DNA from: Tritrichomonas musculus
Lineage: Eukaryota > Parabasalia > Tritrichomonadida > Tritrichomonadidae
Length of the DNA: 64,000 bases
Direction of reading: 5' to 3'
NCBI GenBank assembly: GCA_039105265.1
Contig: JAPFFF010000003.1
Location: forward strand, 7,254,001-7,318,000
The notes beneath the pieces are model-generated. The model saw nothing but the letters and a program-made list of their open reading frames with translations. It was not told the origin of the DNA and ran no database searches. The position numbers and the translations under genes are program-made. Shown here one piece after another: positions 39,442 to 49,416 of the stretch (position 1 is its first letter; every line of letters begins with the position of its first letter).

Positions 39442-39963
39442 ATATATTATTACTGTGTTTATATTATATCTTGGTAATTAATGTGACTTATTAATAAAAT
39501 TAAAATAATTATCTATTTTTGAATGATTTTTTTCTTTTTCTTTTTTTTTTATAGGTAAAACAGATATTTAATTTTGTGAGATTTTTAAAAGTTGCTGAAT
39601 TTTGGAATTTAATATTAAAAAATAAAAACAATAATGATTTTATGCTTTTTGTCTTGAAATTACCATATTTTGGCAATATAAAGATGAAACTTTTGTGGTT
39701 TTTAATGTTATAATCCTCTCAAAAAAATTATATTTTTTCAGATAAAGTTTATTTGTAACAATTATTATTTGTTGCTTTATATTAAAATTAAATTAATTGA
39801 ATAAATTAATTATTATAAAATAAGTAATAAGTATTTATTATTTAATTTAAAATTAAATTATTTTTTAAATAAATAACTTTTAAAAAAGATATGCGTTATA
39901 TCTCATAATTATTTTTAGTTATCGTCATACAATTTAAAAAAAAAAGGTGATATTATAATTATT
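39442..39963. other. intergenic, no gene seen
   Basis: AT-rich. Nothing recognised apart from the initiator at its right end. Confidence 0.55.
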
Positions 39964-39968
39964 TCATA
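39964..39968 (+). promoter_or_regulatory. Inr-like TCATA
   Basis: Predicted +1 A at 39966, 8-nt leader to ATG 39974; one of the clearest examples in the window. Confidence 0.55.
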
Positions 39969-39973
39969 TAAAA

Positions 39974-41215
39974 ATGCAGCCAAATTATACCAATCAACCA
40001 GCACAACGACAAACACCTGAGGGGCAAGTTCCCCAGGAGCAAATTGAGCCACAACTTGAAACTGAACTTTCAGAACCATTATTATTAGATGATCAACCAG
40101 AAAAACCTACAATTCAAACTTTTCCAGTTGTTTATGACAATAATACATTTATCGTAAATCTTAATGGCCTAATTAATTCATCAATTAAATTTAAAGAATT
40201 AATTCAACCATATTTAAATGATAAAAACCAATTGTTAACCTTGCATCTCAGAATTGCAGACAATTCATTCACAATTAGGAATATTAAAAACTTTCTTCAA
40301 CTCTGTCAAAATCTTCCATCCGATGTTCAAGATTCAGAAATGGAAGAGATTTGTGAAATTGCGAAAATGTTTCAGGCAGATCAAATATACAATACTGGTA
40401 TTACATTTATTCATAATAGCATTGATCCTAATTTTAATGTACCAGATAATAAATATAATGGATCTGATGGTAAGACATATCTATTTATTGAAGGTCCAAC
40501 AAATGTAATTCATCATGAAGATGATAATGCTAATGAGCCACTTTCAGATGATGAAAATGAAGAAACGCCAGATAATTCAAATACGTCTCCAAACAGCGCA
40601 AACGATACAATGAATACGCAATCAAAGCCTAAAAATGACTCAGTTGTTTATACTATTTATGTTGAGCATCCTTTGCTAAGTCTTGTCCAATATAAGTTCC
40701 GTTTGAATGGAAAAACATTTTTCTCTGCAAAGAAACAGGACAATAATGTTTACATCGGAGAGGGAAATGAAATTCATATAAACACAAAGACAGATAATCA
40801 TATTGCTCACATATATCTTGATACAGATAAATCAGATATAATTTTCTTAAAAGATCAGCAAATACATTTGAAACTTGTCAACTCAGGAAGACCAAATCAC
40901 CTATCCGTTGAAGTAACTTTCAAGAATAGAGATAGAATGATTAGCTGGATGCCAAAACCGCCAAAGTATAATGCTATTGAAGATAAATATTCTTTAAATT
41001 TCCATGGAGAATATCACCACGCGCCAATTACTTCAAAGAAAAACATTGTTTTGCAAAATAAAAATGGGCATGCAACCTTTATTGTAAGAAAAATGGATAT
41101 TGATAAATTCGAAGTTGAATGTTTGCCACTTGTTGATCCATTGATCGCTTTTACAATCGCTCTTTCTGATATTATTGGACCATACAACGATCCATGCGGT
41201 GATATTGAACTTTAA
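39974..41215 (+). CDS. BTB-like plus Tubby-like C-terminal domain protein
   Basis: A 413-residue protein. Residues 1-45 are Gln/Pro/Glu-rich. Residues 48-150 resemble the BTB-like domain of trichomonads (FPVVYDNNTFIVNLNGLINSSIKFKELIQPYL, MEEICEIAKMFQADQIYNTGI). An acidic Asn/Ser linker (180-222) follows. The C-terminal 190 residues resemble a Tubby domain: FRLNGKTFFSAKKQ, YSLNFHGEYHHAPITSKKNIVLQNKNG and DPLIAFTIALSDIIGPY correspond to the conserved LNFxGR...SxKNFQL and PLxxFQAFAIxLSSFD blocks. Tubby domains bind phosphoinositides and act in membrane-linked signalling or ciliary traffic. The BTB-like part may mediate oligomerisation. The Tubby assignment is from motif order, not a search. Clear Inr 8 nt upstream. 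Confidence 0.75.
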   Translation: MQPNYTNQPAQRQTPEGQVPQEQIEPQLETELSEPLLLDDQPEKPTIQTFPVVYDNNTFIVNLNGLINSSIKFKELIQPYLNDKNQLLTLHLRIADNSFTIRNIKNFLQLCQNLPSDVQDSEMEEICEIAKMFQADQIYNTGITFIHNSIDPNFNVPDNKYNGSDGKTYLFIEGPTNVIHHEDDNANEPLSDDENEETPDNSNTSPNSANDTMNTQSKPKNDSVVYTIYVEHPLLSLVQYKFRLNGKTFFSAKKQDNNVYIGEGNEIHINTKTDNHIAHIYLDTDKSDIIFLKDQQIHLKLVNSGRPNHLSVEVTFKNRDRMISWMPKPPKYNAIEDKYSLNFHGEYHHAPITSKKNIVLQNKNGHATFIVRKMDIDKFEVECLPLVDPLIAFTIALSDIIGPYNDPCGDIEL

Positions 41216-41656
41216 GATAATTTAAATAAAAGCATTTTCTTATAAAAAAAAAAAATATTATGAAACTCAAATAATATGACCAAAAACGAATTCAAAAAAT
41301 ATTATTTAAAAAAGTGCACAAAAAAAAAGTATATTTATTATATAAATCTATGGATCCAATCTCATATTTATACTTCAAATAATGCTCCACTTAATCATAA
41401 CAAAAAAATCCGCACGTCAAATATCAATATCTTCAGTAGACAAGTATTTTAAGTTTAATTGAATAAGGCAATATCATTCCTCAATTTTCATTGATGACCT
41501 TAATTTTAGAATTATTTTTTTAATTTGTTCTTTTTTAACTAATCAATTTCAAAATTTAATTTTCATAATGCTTCAAGAAGTGCCTTTTTGAGCAACTCAG
41601 ACATTTTAATTGCTAATGATTTTTAGAATATGTTTCGCTTTTTATGGAATAAATTT
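41216..41656. other. intergenic with a tiny Inr-ATG unit
   Basis: No full gene. On the minus strand TCATT (41615-41619) precedes ATG 41604 by 12 nt and a 13-codon frame ends at TGA 41563. This is probably a promoter or gene-start relic. Confidence 0.45.
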
Positions 41657-43681
41657 CTATAGTTGAAATAGCTTCCCGAAAAATTCTACGTTCGCAATTT
41701 CAAGACAATACGCATTACGTGAGCTTTTACCTGTTAATCTAATTTGAACAAATCTGAAAGGCTGTTCAATAACATTTTGGGCACTTATTGTAAAAGTATG
41801 AACTTTTGAGTTTGAACAGAGAATTGAATTATTCACTTGTGAATCAATTTGCGTCCATTCTGATTCATTGTTTGATCCCTCAACAATCCATGACTTTGGA
41901 TAATCTGGATAACCATGTTTAGTCGATTTTAGCGTGTAAGCAGACACTGAAATGCAATAGTTTCTTAAATCAAAACGTATAAATGAATTTGGATTTTCTG
42001 AAGAGCAATAAGCGTTTCCAGTATAATTGAAATCAACAAGTGATGAAAATGATCCAAATGAATTATCACCGCTAATATTTCCAGAAATTTTAATGAATCC
42101 TTTGTCGTTGATATTGCATTTGTGAGTATTTGTTAGTGTTGAGAAAATTCCTGAAAAAGGCTCATCGTTAAATTCTTTTCGAAGAATCAATTTATTGTGT
42201 AAGTGATAATCCTCGATTTTTTCTTTGACTCTATTCAATTCTTCTTTAATTTGGTCAATTTTTTGTGTCTGCGAGTTAATTTTACTTTCTGTTTTCTGAT
42301 CGCTTACTCGGTGCTTTTCATCCATATACGTTTTTATCTGCTGTATTTCAGTTGGCACTTGTCTTTTGATTTCACTGCACAAATCATTTTGTGTTCTGAT
42401 TGACTCTTTCAAATCAGAAAATTGCCTTAATTGGCTTTGCATTTGTTGTGAAGAAGATTGAATTTCTTGTTTGAGTTCTGAATTAATTGAATTTATCTTT
42501 TGATTAAGCGATGCATTCAAATTTGTCAAATTTGTATTTTGGTTATTAATGATTGTTTGTGTCTGCTGCTTAATTTCATTAATTGAACTTTGTTGTTGTG
42601 TAATTAATTCTGATATGTGATTTGTTTGTCCTTTTGTTTCTTCTAGAGTTTGCTTGATTGAATTTATTTCATTAATTGAACTTTGTTGTTGTGTAATTAA
42701 TTCTGATATGTGATTTGTTTGTCCTTTTGTTTCTTCTAGAGTTTGCTTGATTGAATTTATTTCATTTATTGAACTTTGTTGTTGTGTAATTAATTCTGAT
42801 ATGTGATTTGTTTGTCCTTTTGTTTCTTCTAGAGTTTGCTTGATTGAATCTATTTCGTTGATTGTTTTTTGTTGATTTAAAATCAATTCTTTGATTTCTT
42901 TGATATCATTATTTATTTGCAATTGATTGTCTTGAAGTTGCTTGATTGTTTCGTTTTGTATTTTTAATTCTTCTCTATTCTTTTTGATTGTTGTCAAAAA
43001 GTTGAAACCTTGGTGATTTATGTATGATTGATCAAAATTTTGGCAATTTAATAATCGTTCAATTTGATCAATTTCAAAATCCATAAAATTAAAGAAAGAA
43101 AAGAGAACTGAATATTTTCTTTCGCAATTATTTTCGAACATTTCGATCATAAATGAAAGGAAACTATGAAAATCGAAACCTTCTTTATCATTATTATATG
43201 CAAGCTGTAAAATTTTGTGGTGATGAGAAATTTCAATATTTTTGAGAAGTCCGGGAAATTTTAACAGTTCATTGTAATGCTTTGCTAGATAAACTTCTGT
43301 ACTATGAGTATCTTTCTTATTATCTTTCTTTTCTTGAATATATTCAGTAACTATTTCAGGAATAGTTCTTTGACTGTCGTTATAAACACTTTCGGCATTA
43401 TGCGCTAGTTTTTCTGATCCTGCTTTTGTTGATAGTTCTAATATTGTTTTACAATTATCAATAGTAATATCAACACCATTTGAATTTAATCCGTCAAAGA
43501 AATCTTTGACAGCATTTAAATTTGGTGTTGGATCAAGTATTAGCCTTTTATCTTTCAATATTTGATCAGCCCACTTTGGACAATAATGCAAAATTGGATA
43601 TATTGGATATTTCATCTTTATATCACCAATTATAACTTTAAAGCTTCCACTTTGGTGTGTTCCACCTAAGTCACAGTGCAT
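41657..43681 (-). CDS. BTB-like, coiled-coil, discoidin (F5/8C)-like protein
   Basis: A 674-residue protein. The N-terminal 100 residues (SFKVIIGDIKMKYPIYPILHYCPKW, ILELSTKAGSEKLAHNAESVYND) fit the BTB-like domain of trichomonads, followed by a helical region. Residues about 250-480 are coiled coil and include three nearly identical 31-residue repeats (SINEINSIKQTLEETKGQTN). The C-terminal 145 residues look like a discoidin or F5/8 type C domain: FSSLVDFNYTGNAYCSSENP, IRFDLRNYCISVSAYTLKS, SWIVEGSNNESEWTQID and FRFVQIRLTGKSSRN match the usual WxxDL/YTLxS/WxIxGSxDGxxW/ARYVRIxxxG blocks. Such domains bind carbohydrates or lipids outside cells, but no signal peptide is present here, so an intracellular adaptor is likelier. 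An Inr-like TCACA lies 16 nt upstream. Confidence 0.83.
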   Translation of the reverse strand: MHCDLGGTHQSGSFKVIIGDIKMKYPIYPILHYCPKWADQILKDKRLILDPTPNLNAVKDFFDGLNSNGVDITIDNCKTILELSTKAGSEKLAHNAESVYNDSQRTIPEIVTEYIQEKKDNKKDTHSTEVYLAKHYNELLKFPGLLKNIEISHHHKILQLAYNNDKEGFDFHSFLSFMIEMFENNCERKYSVLFSFFNFMDFEIDQIERLLNCQNFDQSYINHQGFNFLTTIKKNREELKIQNETIKQLQDNQLQINNDIKEIKELILNQQKTINEIDSIKQTLEETKGQTNHISELITQQQSSINEINSIKQTLEETKGQTNHISELITQQQSSINEINSIKQTLEETKGQTNHISELITQQQSSINEIKQQTQTIINNQNTNLTNLNASLNQKINSINSELKQEIQSSSQQMQSQLRQFSDLKESIRTQNDLCSEIKRQVPTEIQQIKTYMDEKHRVSDQKTESKINSQTQKIDQIKEELNRVKEKIEDYHLHNKLILRKEFNDEPFSGIFSTLTNTHKCNINDKGFIKISGNISGDNSFGSFSSLVDFNYTGNAYCSSENPNSFIRFDLRNYCISVSAYTLKSTKHGYPDYPKSWIVEGSNNESEWTQIDSQVNNSILCSNSKVHTFTISAQNVIEQPFRFVQIRLTGKSSRNAYCLEIANVEFFGKLFQL
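42575..42865 (-). repeat. 93-bp tandem repeats inside the coiled coil (x3)
   Basis: Anchor word GAACTT recurs at 42585, 42678 and 42771, exactly 93 bp apart (31 codons). The copies are almost identical in DNA, so the array expanded recently and keeps frame. Confidence 0.9.
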
Positions 43682-43695
43682 TGCCTTTTTTAAAA

Positions 43696-43700
43696 TGTGA
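43696..43700 (-). promoter_or_regulatory. Inr-like TCACA
   Basis: Reverse-strand TCACA with +1 at 43698, 16-nt leader to ATG 43681. Confidence 0.45.
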
Positions 43701-44119
43701 TGTGAATATAAATTTGGAAAATTTTACAAATTTATCATTTAAATAGAATTCAATGACATTTATCAATTTTTTTTACCATTTTCAATATAAATTTTAATGA
43801 ATAAATATGGCATTTATATTCATAATACTCGTTTTTTGCACCGTATTATTTGTAAATAAATATAAAAAAGCATAAATGTATATATTATTTGTAAATAAAT
43901 ATAAAAAAGCATAAATGTATATATATATATAATTCAATCTATCTTTATTATACCGTATTTTATAATCAACATTTGAAATCAATCCTATTTAAATAAATTA
44001 TTTCCTCCATAAATATATTTGTTTTTATACGCATAAGCAATTTTCAATTTATATATTTAAACATATAAAATGCAAATTTCGACTTAATTATTATAAATTT
44101 TTCAATATGATGAAAAAAA
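43701..44119. other. intergenic with a 39-bp tandem duplication
   Basis: No gene. About 39 bp (ATTTGTAAATAAATATAAAA and on through GCATAAATGTATATAT) occurs twice in a row at about 43848-43928. Confidence 0.65.
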
Positions 44120-44677
44120 TCAAGAGTCATCAAATGAAGAATCCATTTCACCAGAGATACCTCCTTCGTCTTCTGTTGATACCATCTGATCAAGTTGATA
44201 AACTAACAAACTTTCTTTTTCATTGTTTTGTTGACTTTGTTGGATATTATCAGAGCTTGCATTTTGTGTAATTGTATTGTTTGTTTCATTTGCGTCAGAA
44301 TCTTCCATCATCAAAGTTTGATTCAAAAAATCATTTGTTTTAATTGTGTCCGATAATTCGTTTTCCAAGCTCACTGTTGATTGAGAAGATAATAAATTCT
44401 CAGCATCATAATTTGATAAACGCAATTGATCATTTACGTTTCCGAATGTTGAATTTCCATCTTTTTCTTCGAGTAGAGGAATAATGCGAGAAAAATTTTT
44501 TTCTTTGTTTTCTATAATTTCTCGGCTTGATTTTTTTTTATTTGGAGCCAGAGGTACAGTATCTTCAAAATCGTCATTTATTGATAACGAACTTCTGCTA
44601 TTTGAAATGAATGAAGAAGATGAATTGCTAATATGTGAAAAGCATCCAAACAATGAAAAAGATTCCACGCATCCCAT
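44120..44677 (-). CDS. small N-myristoylation-type disordered protein
   Basis: A 185-residue protein starting MGCVES, a good N-myristoylation signal (Gly2, Ser6) with Cys3 and Cys12 as candidate palmitoylation sites. Dual acylation would hold it at the plasma membrane. The rest is Ser/Asn/Asp/Glu-rich with no predicted fold: SSSSFISNSRSSLSIND, KKKSSREI, then an acidic tail ending SSFDDS. It contains many possible kinase sites. I do not recognise a family. ATG at 44677 is supported by the myristoylation signal. A TCACA (44702-44706) could be its initiator with a 26-nt leader. A role as a membrane-bound scaffold or kinase substrate is only inference. Confidence 0.7.
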   Translation of the reverse strand: MGCVESFSLFGCFSHISNSSSSFISNSRSSLSINDDFEDTVPLAPNKKKSSREIIENKEKNFSRIIPLLEEKDGNSTFGNVNDQLRLSNYDAENLLSSQSTVSLENELSDTIKTNDFLNQTLMMEDSDANETNNTITQNASSDNIQQSQQNNEKESLLVYQLDQMVSTEDEGGISGEMDSSFDDS

Positions 44678-46771
44678 AATATTATAGATTTTAAATCAAT
44701 GTGTGAAACACAAAGATTTGAGAAAAATTTTTTTTAAATTTAAGGATGATCTTGGATTTTGTTTGTGAAAACACATACAAAAAATTGATAATTCATTCAA
44801 TCCATTCAAATTTTAAAATCATAAAAGAATTAATTATCAGCAAATTGTTTTAATAGTGAAAGGCTCTAATTGAATGAAAAAACAATATTCTTGTTGTTTC
44901 CAATCAATTTACGGAAGTACGAATCGAACAAGATAAACTTAAAATTATCAATGAAAATTTACAAAAAATTTTGACATTCAGACAATTTTCTTGTTTGATG
45001 TTCAAGTAAATCATAATAATTTGATGAACGAAATTCTTTTCCACCTTTCTTCATGAAGAAAAATATATTTTTGTTTTTTACATTTTTTCAAATAAAGCAT
45101 AGAATTTTTGTTTCCAATATAAACAAGTTAAATGCTTATATAATTAAATATTAAATTAAAAATTATTATTAAAACAAATAATGATCAAGTGTAATAGATA
45201 AATATTGAGAGAAACATTTATATTGATAAATATTTTTGTTTACCAAAGTTTTCACTCTTATCAAGATTATCTCTCAAATTTCAATTAACAAAATCTTTTA
45301 GAATAACTTTTGAATGATTCAATCATAAAAATAACGTTTATTTATAATTTTTATAAACAAAAATTATTTTATCTTTTTTCTTGTTTTTATTTTATTGAAC
45401 ATTACAAAACAGCAACCAGTCACGATTTTACACTTTTATATGATGTTATTACCAAGACAATTATAAAAAACAACTTTTTTTTCAAATTATCAGATACATT
45501 TATTTTTCCTCAAGAAATAAAGCCAAGTATCATATATGTCAATACATTTTATTATCGAAAAAAAGATATTTACAGTTAAATCTTTTTATAAAACCTTTCA
45601 TAGGAGGTCATCCAAGTTTTTTCACGAGTCTACCTTATTCAACCACGTTTTTTAAGAAATGTATTCAAAATTACTAAAATTGAATAGAACATCCCTACGT
45701 AAAATATACAGAAGTTTCTATACAGAAATTTTTACTTCACAGCTTCCACTAGATAAAAAGTTTTTGTTGGCTGCTGAGCCTAAAAAAATGAGAATAAAAC
45801 TCTATTTAAGCACAATATTTAATATCAAGTGTGGTATATTTGGTTCACACATGATAATATTATTATTATTCGAATTTGTTTTAAGTAAACATTGCTTAAT
45901 ATGGTCATCCAAATATTGCATATTATCAATAATTTTTTTTTCATAATTCTAAATGGTCTTTGCATAAAAATAAAATTCAGAATATTTCCTATATATTCCC
46001 AAAACATGAAAAGATAAGGATTATTAGAATGCAATAAAACAAATCATTTTTTTATTAGACTTATCAAAAATTGAAAGGAAAAAATTGAATAAGTATTCAA
46101 AAAGTTTGAAATCCGAGTTCTTCCTTAATTTGAGGAAAAAATTATTGAATATGTTTTATTCAGATACATTTAAAACTAAATAATCTCAAATTAATGGTAT
46201 TAAAAATAAAATTAGTATATTTACCTTATTTTTTCTTTTTAAACATAAGATATTCATCCTTTTTTTTAAAAAAAAAAAAATCTCATTCAAAAAGTTATCT
46301 TTGATATTGAAATTTCATTATAAGTTTATTGTCCTACTGATATGGAGTAAGTCAAACAAAGCATTTAGAACATTATATGGAATGATAATTTCACTTTTTT
46401 TTAAAGGCATAAAAACCAGTGATCATTATCTTTTTGCCGCATTTTATGCTATCCAAATACTCATCTGATTTTGCAGTCACATTAAAATAGACAAAAAAGA
46501 ATTCCACATTAAAAATTTATCATACCAAAGCTTATAAGAATTAAAATTAACATTTATGAAAGCTAACATGCTTCGATCAGTGAATTATTTTAATCAATAT
46601 TATCCAAATAAAAAAAAAAATCATTAACAAAACAATGAAATATCTTAGATTGAAAATGGTGTGAAATCTGAAAATATGAATATCCTAAAGTCAATATAAA
46701 AAACGCTTTTTTTAATAAATAATATTTGAATGGTTTATATTGACCCAATCTTTCAAATTTGTGAATGACAT
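44678..46771. other. long intergenic region, no gene seen
   Basis: About 2.1 kb of AT-rich DNA. Open frames at 45310-45579 (TTG start) and 45659-45946 (ATG start) have Lys/Phe/Ile-rich translations with no domain and are probably chance. Neither strand gave a recognisable relic. Confidence 0.5.
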
Positions 46772-48211
46772 TCAATTCAATTTTTGATCAAAAAGCCAGT
46801 TTCTTACGCCTTCAATCATATAAGCAACTTTCCATGTATAAACATGCTCATCAACAATATTATATGGGATGTCTAGTGGCATTACAGTGTGATTAGCAAA
46901 TTTTACATAAAATTTGTTGTCTTGACCGTTTAAAATTTCTTCAACATTTTTCTTTCTTTCAGCAAAATTTGCTTTTCCGCTCCATCTTCCTTTTCCAATT
47001 CTAGCACCAAGCTTCTCTAAGTTTTCTGTGGCCAGATCGTTTTGAGTAGCTGATTTTTCGTCGGCTTCGGAGCATAATATCCAAAATGATTGATTTATTA
47101 AATTTTCCATAATTTTAACATCCCACTGACCGGCAACAAAAAGACCAGAAGCAAAGAAATTTGGATTTTCACACATGAGCGAAATTGAAGCCATTGAACC
47201 CATTGATTGTCCGGTTATATATATACGATCTGTATCAATGATATCCTTATATTTATTGTTTACTAGATCATTCAATAATGGCATAATCAAGGAGTACTGT
47301 CCTTTGTGCTGGTAGCTACCATTAACAATAATATCATTAAAGCATGGAGCAACAACGAATGATTCATGTTTCCGTTGTTCTTCATGGGTTGCCCAAATTG
47401 TTCCTCCAATCCCTTGGAACAATGTCATTCGTGGATCATTGCAAACAACAGAAAAATCATGAATAAATAAAATTAAAGGATATTTTTGGTCAATTTTTGA
47501 CGGTTTTGATCGTTCGATTGATTTTGGTATAAATATGTTATAAGGTAATGTTTCTGTGCTATCATCAGGATTAATGAATGTGTCTGCATTGAATTCATCA
47601 ACAACTAAATTTATTGTATTGTTGATGTCAGGATCATTTGAATAGATTTTGGCGGTTTTTTGAATGTAATTTCCGTTAATTAAATCAATGTCTGCTTTTT
47701 GTTGTATATGAAAAATGTAACTGCTGGGTTCCGTATAACTTTCATCATTTGTTCGGTAGATAATTTTGGAATTATTATCGTTTGGATTTAATTCTAATAT
47801 GATATATTGGCCGTTTTCTTTTGAATGAGGATTATCTAATGATGAACAAGAATGAATGCCAGTAATGTTCCTTTCTTGAACTGAAAAGCAATGCGATGAA
47901 AGTTTAGTATTATCAATTGTAAAGTTTGGGTCTTCGTTATCTTCAACAATGAAAGTAACTGCAATTGCAGTAATCTTTTCACCATCTGGAAAAACATCGC
48001 CTATTAAAGTAAGATTAATATCTTTTAAGGTAACAACTTTAGCGTCATTTTGTAAAAAGATAATAAAACAAACAGCTAATGAAGAAATTGCAATTAAACC
48101 CATTATTATAAATACTGTAATTAAAATAATTTTTTGTTTCCTATTTGGAGCTGAGCAACATGCTTCTTGATTCTCGCCTTCATCATTTATTTTTTCATAT
48201 TCGTCTTTCAT
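46772..48211 (-). CDS. membrane-anchored alpha/beta hydrolase
   Basis: A 479-residue type II membrane protein: cytosolic residues 1-27, one transmembrane helix (28-53), then an exported domain with N-glycosylation sequons. Residues 60-210 look beta-rich and Ig-like. The alpha/beta-hydrolase domain starts near 222 (LPYNIFIPK, YPLILFIHDFSVV). The nucleophile elbow is GQSMGS (Ser336), the likely acid is Asp384 (CSEADEKS), and the likely base is His456 (VDEHVYTWKVAY). The layout, with an N-terminal beta domain before an esterase/peptidase-like catalytic domain, resembles bacterial PHB-depolymerase-type or S9-like hydrolases. The substrate may be an ester or peptide outside the cell. An Inr-like TCATT lies 8 nt before the ATG. 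Confidence 0.85.
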   Translation of the reverse strand: MKDEYEKINDEGENQEACCSAPNRKQKIILITVFIIMGLIAISSLAVCFIIFLQNDAKVVTLKDINLTLIGDVFPDGEKITAIAVTFIVEDNEDPNFTIDNTKLSSHCFSVQERNITGIHSCSSLDNPHSKENGQYIILELNPNDNNSKIIYRTNDESYTEPSSYIFHIQQKADIDLINGNYIQKTAKIYSNDPDINNTINLVVDEFNADTFINPDDSTETLPYNIFIPKSIERSKPSKIDQKYPLILFIHDFSVVCNDPRMTLFQGIGGTIWATHEEQRKHESFVVAPCFNDIIVNGSYQHKGQYSLIMPLLNDLVNNKYKDIIDTDRIYITGQSMGSMASISLMCENPNFFASGLFVAGQWDVKIMENLINQSFWILCSEADEKSATQNDLATENLEKLGARIGKGRWSGKANFAERKKNVEEILNGQDNKFYVKFANHTVMPLDIPYNIVDEHVYTWKVAYMIEGVRNWLFDQKLN

Positions 48212-48217
48212 AGATAT

Positions 48218-48222
48218 AATGA
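48218..48222 (-). promoter_or_regulatory. Inr-like TCATT
   Basis: Reverse-strand TCATT(A) with +1 at 48220, 8-nt leader to ATG 48211. Confidence 0.5.
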
Positions 48223-49416
48223 TGGAATCGATAATTGAAATTCAATGAGCTATTTCATTTAGTTTTCAATTAAGAGAATTTTTGAAATTTTTGTTTGAAA
48301 AATAGATTGAATTACGCTTTTTAAAAAAGTCAATATACTAATATTTTTTAGTTATTATTATTTATATTAGGTAAAACTAATTAAATAATAATAAATATAA
48401 AATATAAAACTATTGTTAACTCAAAATATAGTTAAAATATTTTGAGATATAAAATATTTAATACCATAACTTATTTTCTATTACCATCAAAATTTTCTGA
48501 AAGATAATCATATGGTTAGTTTATAAGAAACCTTTTTTTATTTTATATATATAAATAAATCAGAATAATAGTAGTAATTTTGTTTTTTACTTCAATAATC
48601 CTCAAATTTTGTTCGTTAATTTTATACACAAAAAGTTTATAAATTTATTCAATTTTTTGATGGGGTAACTTAAATAACGTATTTTTGACAAAAACATTTT
48701 TTCAAAATATCTTTTTCAAAAAAAAATATTTTCAAAATTGGTTTGAAATTTAATTTATATTAATTAAAAATAATGGGATAAAAATAATTAAATCAAGTAA
48801 ATATGCATTTTTTTATTTTGAATCATTTGTTGATATCGTGATGATGGATTAGTATAGAATATTTTAAACTAATTTGTTATATTTGTTATGTATTAAATAC
48901 TTTGTTAAAACTATCATCCTTTAAATTTATCATATATATTTTTCGAAAATCGATTTTGTATATATTATATACTATATAATGTTTGATAAAATGAAATCTA
49001 GCTCAATATTTGATATTTAATCTTGTAATCATTATATTTATTATATTATAATCTGGTTAATCATATATCTCTTAAAACCTGAAATACGATCCACCAATGA
49101 TTTATTTATATTTTCGCTATATATATTTGTTGATACTCTCACCTGAATAAATGATTATACGCTTTTATTTACTTATATCATTTTCGTATAGTTTAATCTT
49201 TTTGGTAATTTATAATGCAATATTGGTTCAACCAATTTGTTTGAATGATCATTGTATGCAAAGAAAAAAAAAAAAATTAAGAAATAGCATAAAATAAGTA
49301 ACTAAAATTGTTTATTAATTACAGGTATCCCAAAAAAATCGATCAAAAATATCAGATTTTTCAAATGAGATTCCTAAATTATTAATAAAAACCAAATTTC
49401 CAAAAAACAATAAAAT
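48223..49416. other. intergenic, AT-rich
   Basis: About 1.2 kb without recognisable gene, RNA or repeat beyond simple A/T runs. Confidence 0.55.

Noticed and set aside
45310-46034. Open frames of 89, 95 and 69 codons
   Set aside because: Lys/Phe/Ile-rich translations in AT-rich DNA, no domain, overlapping on opposite strands; likely chance.
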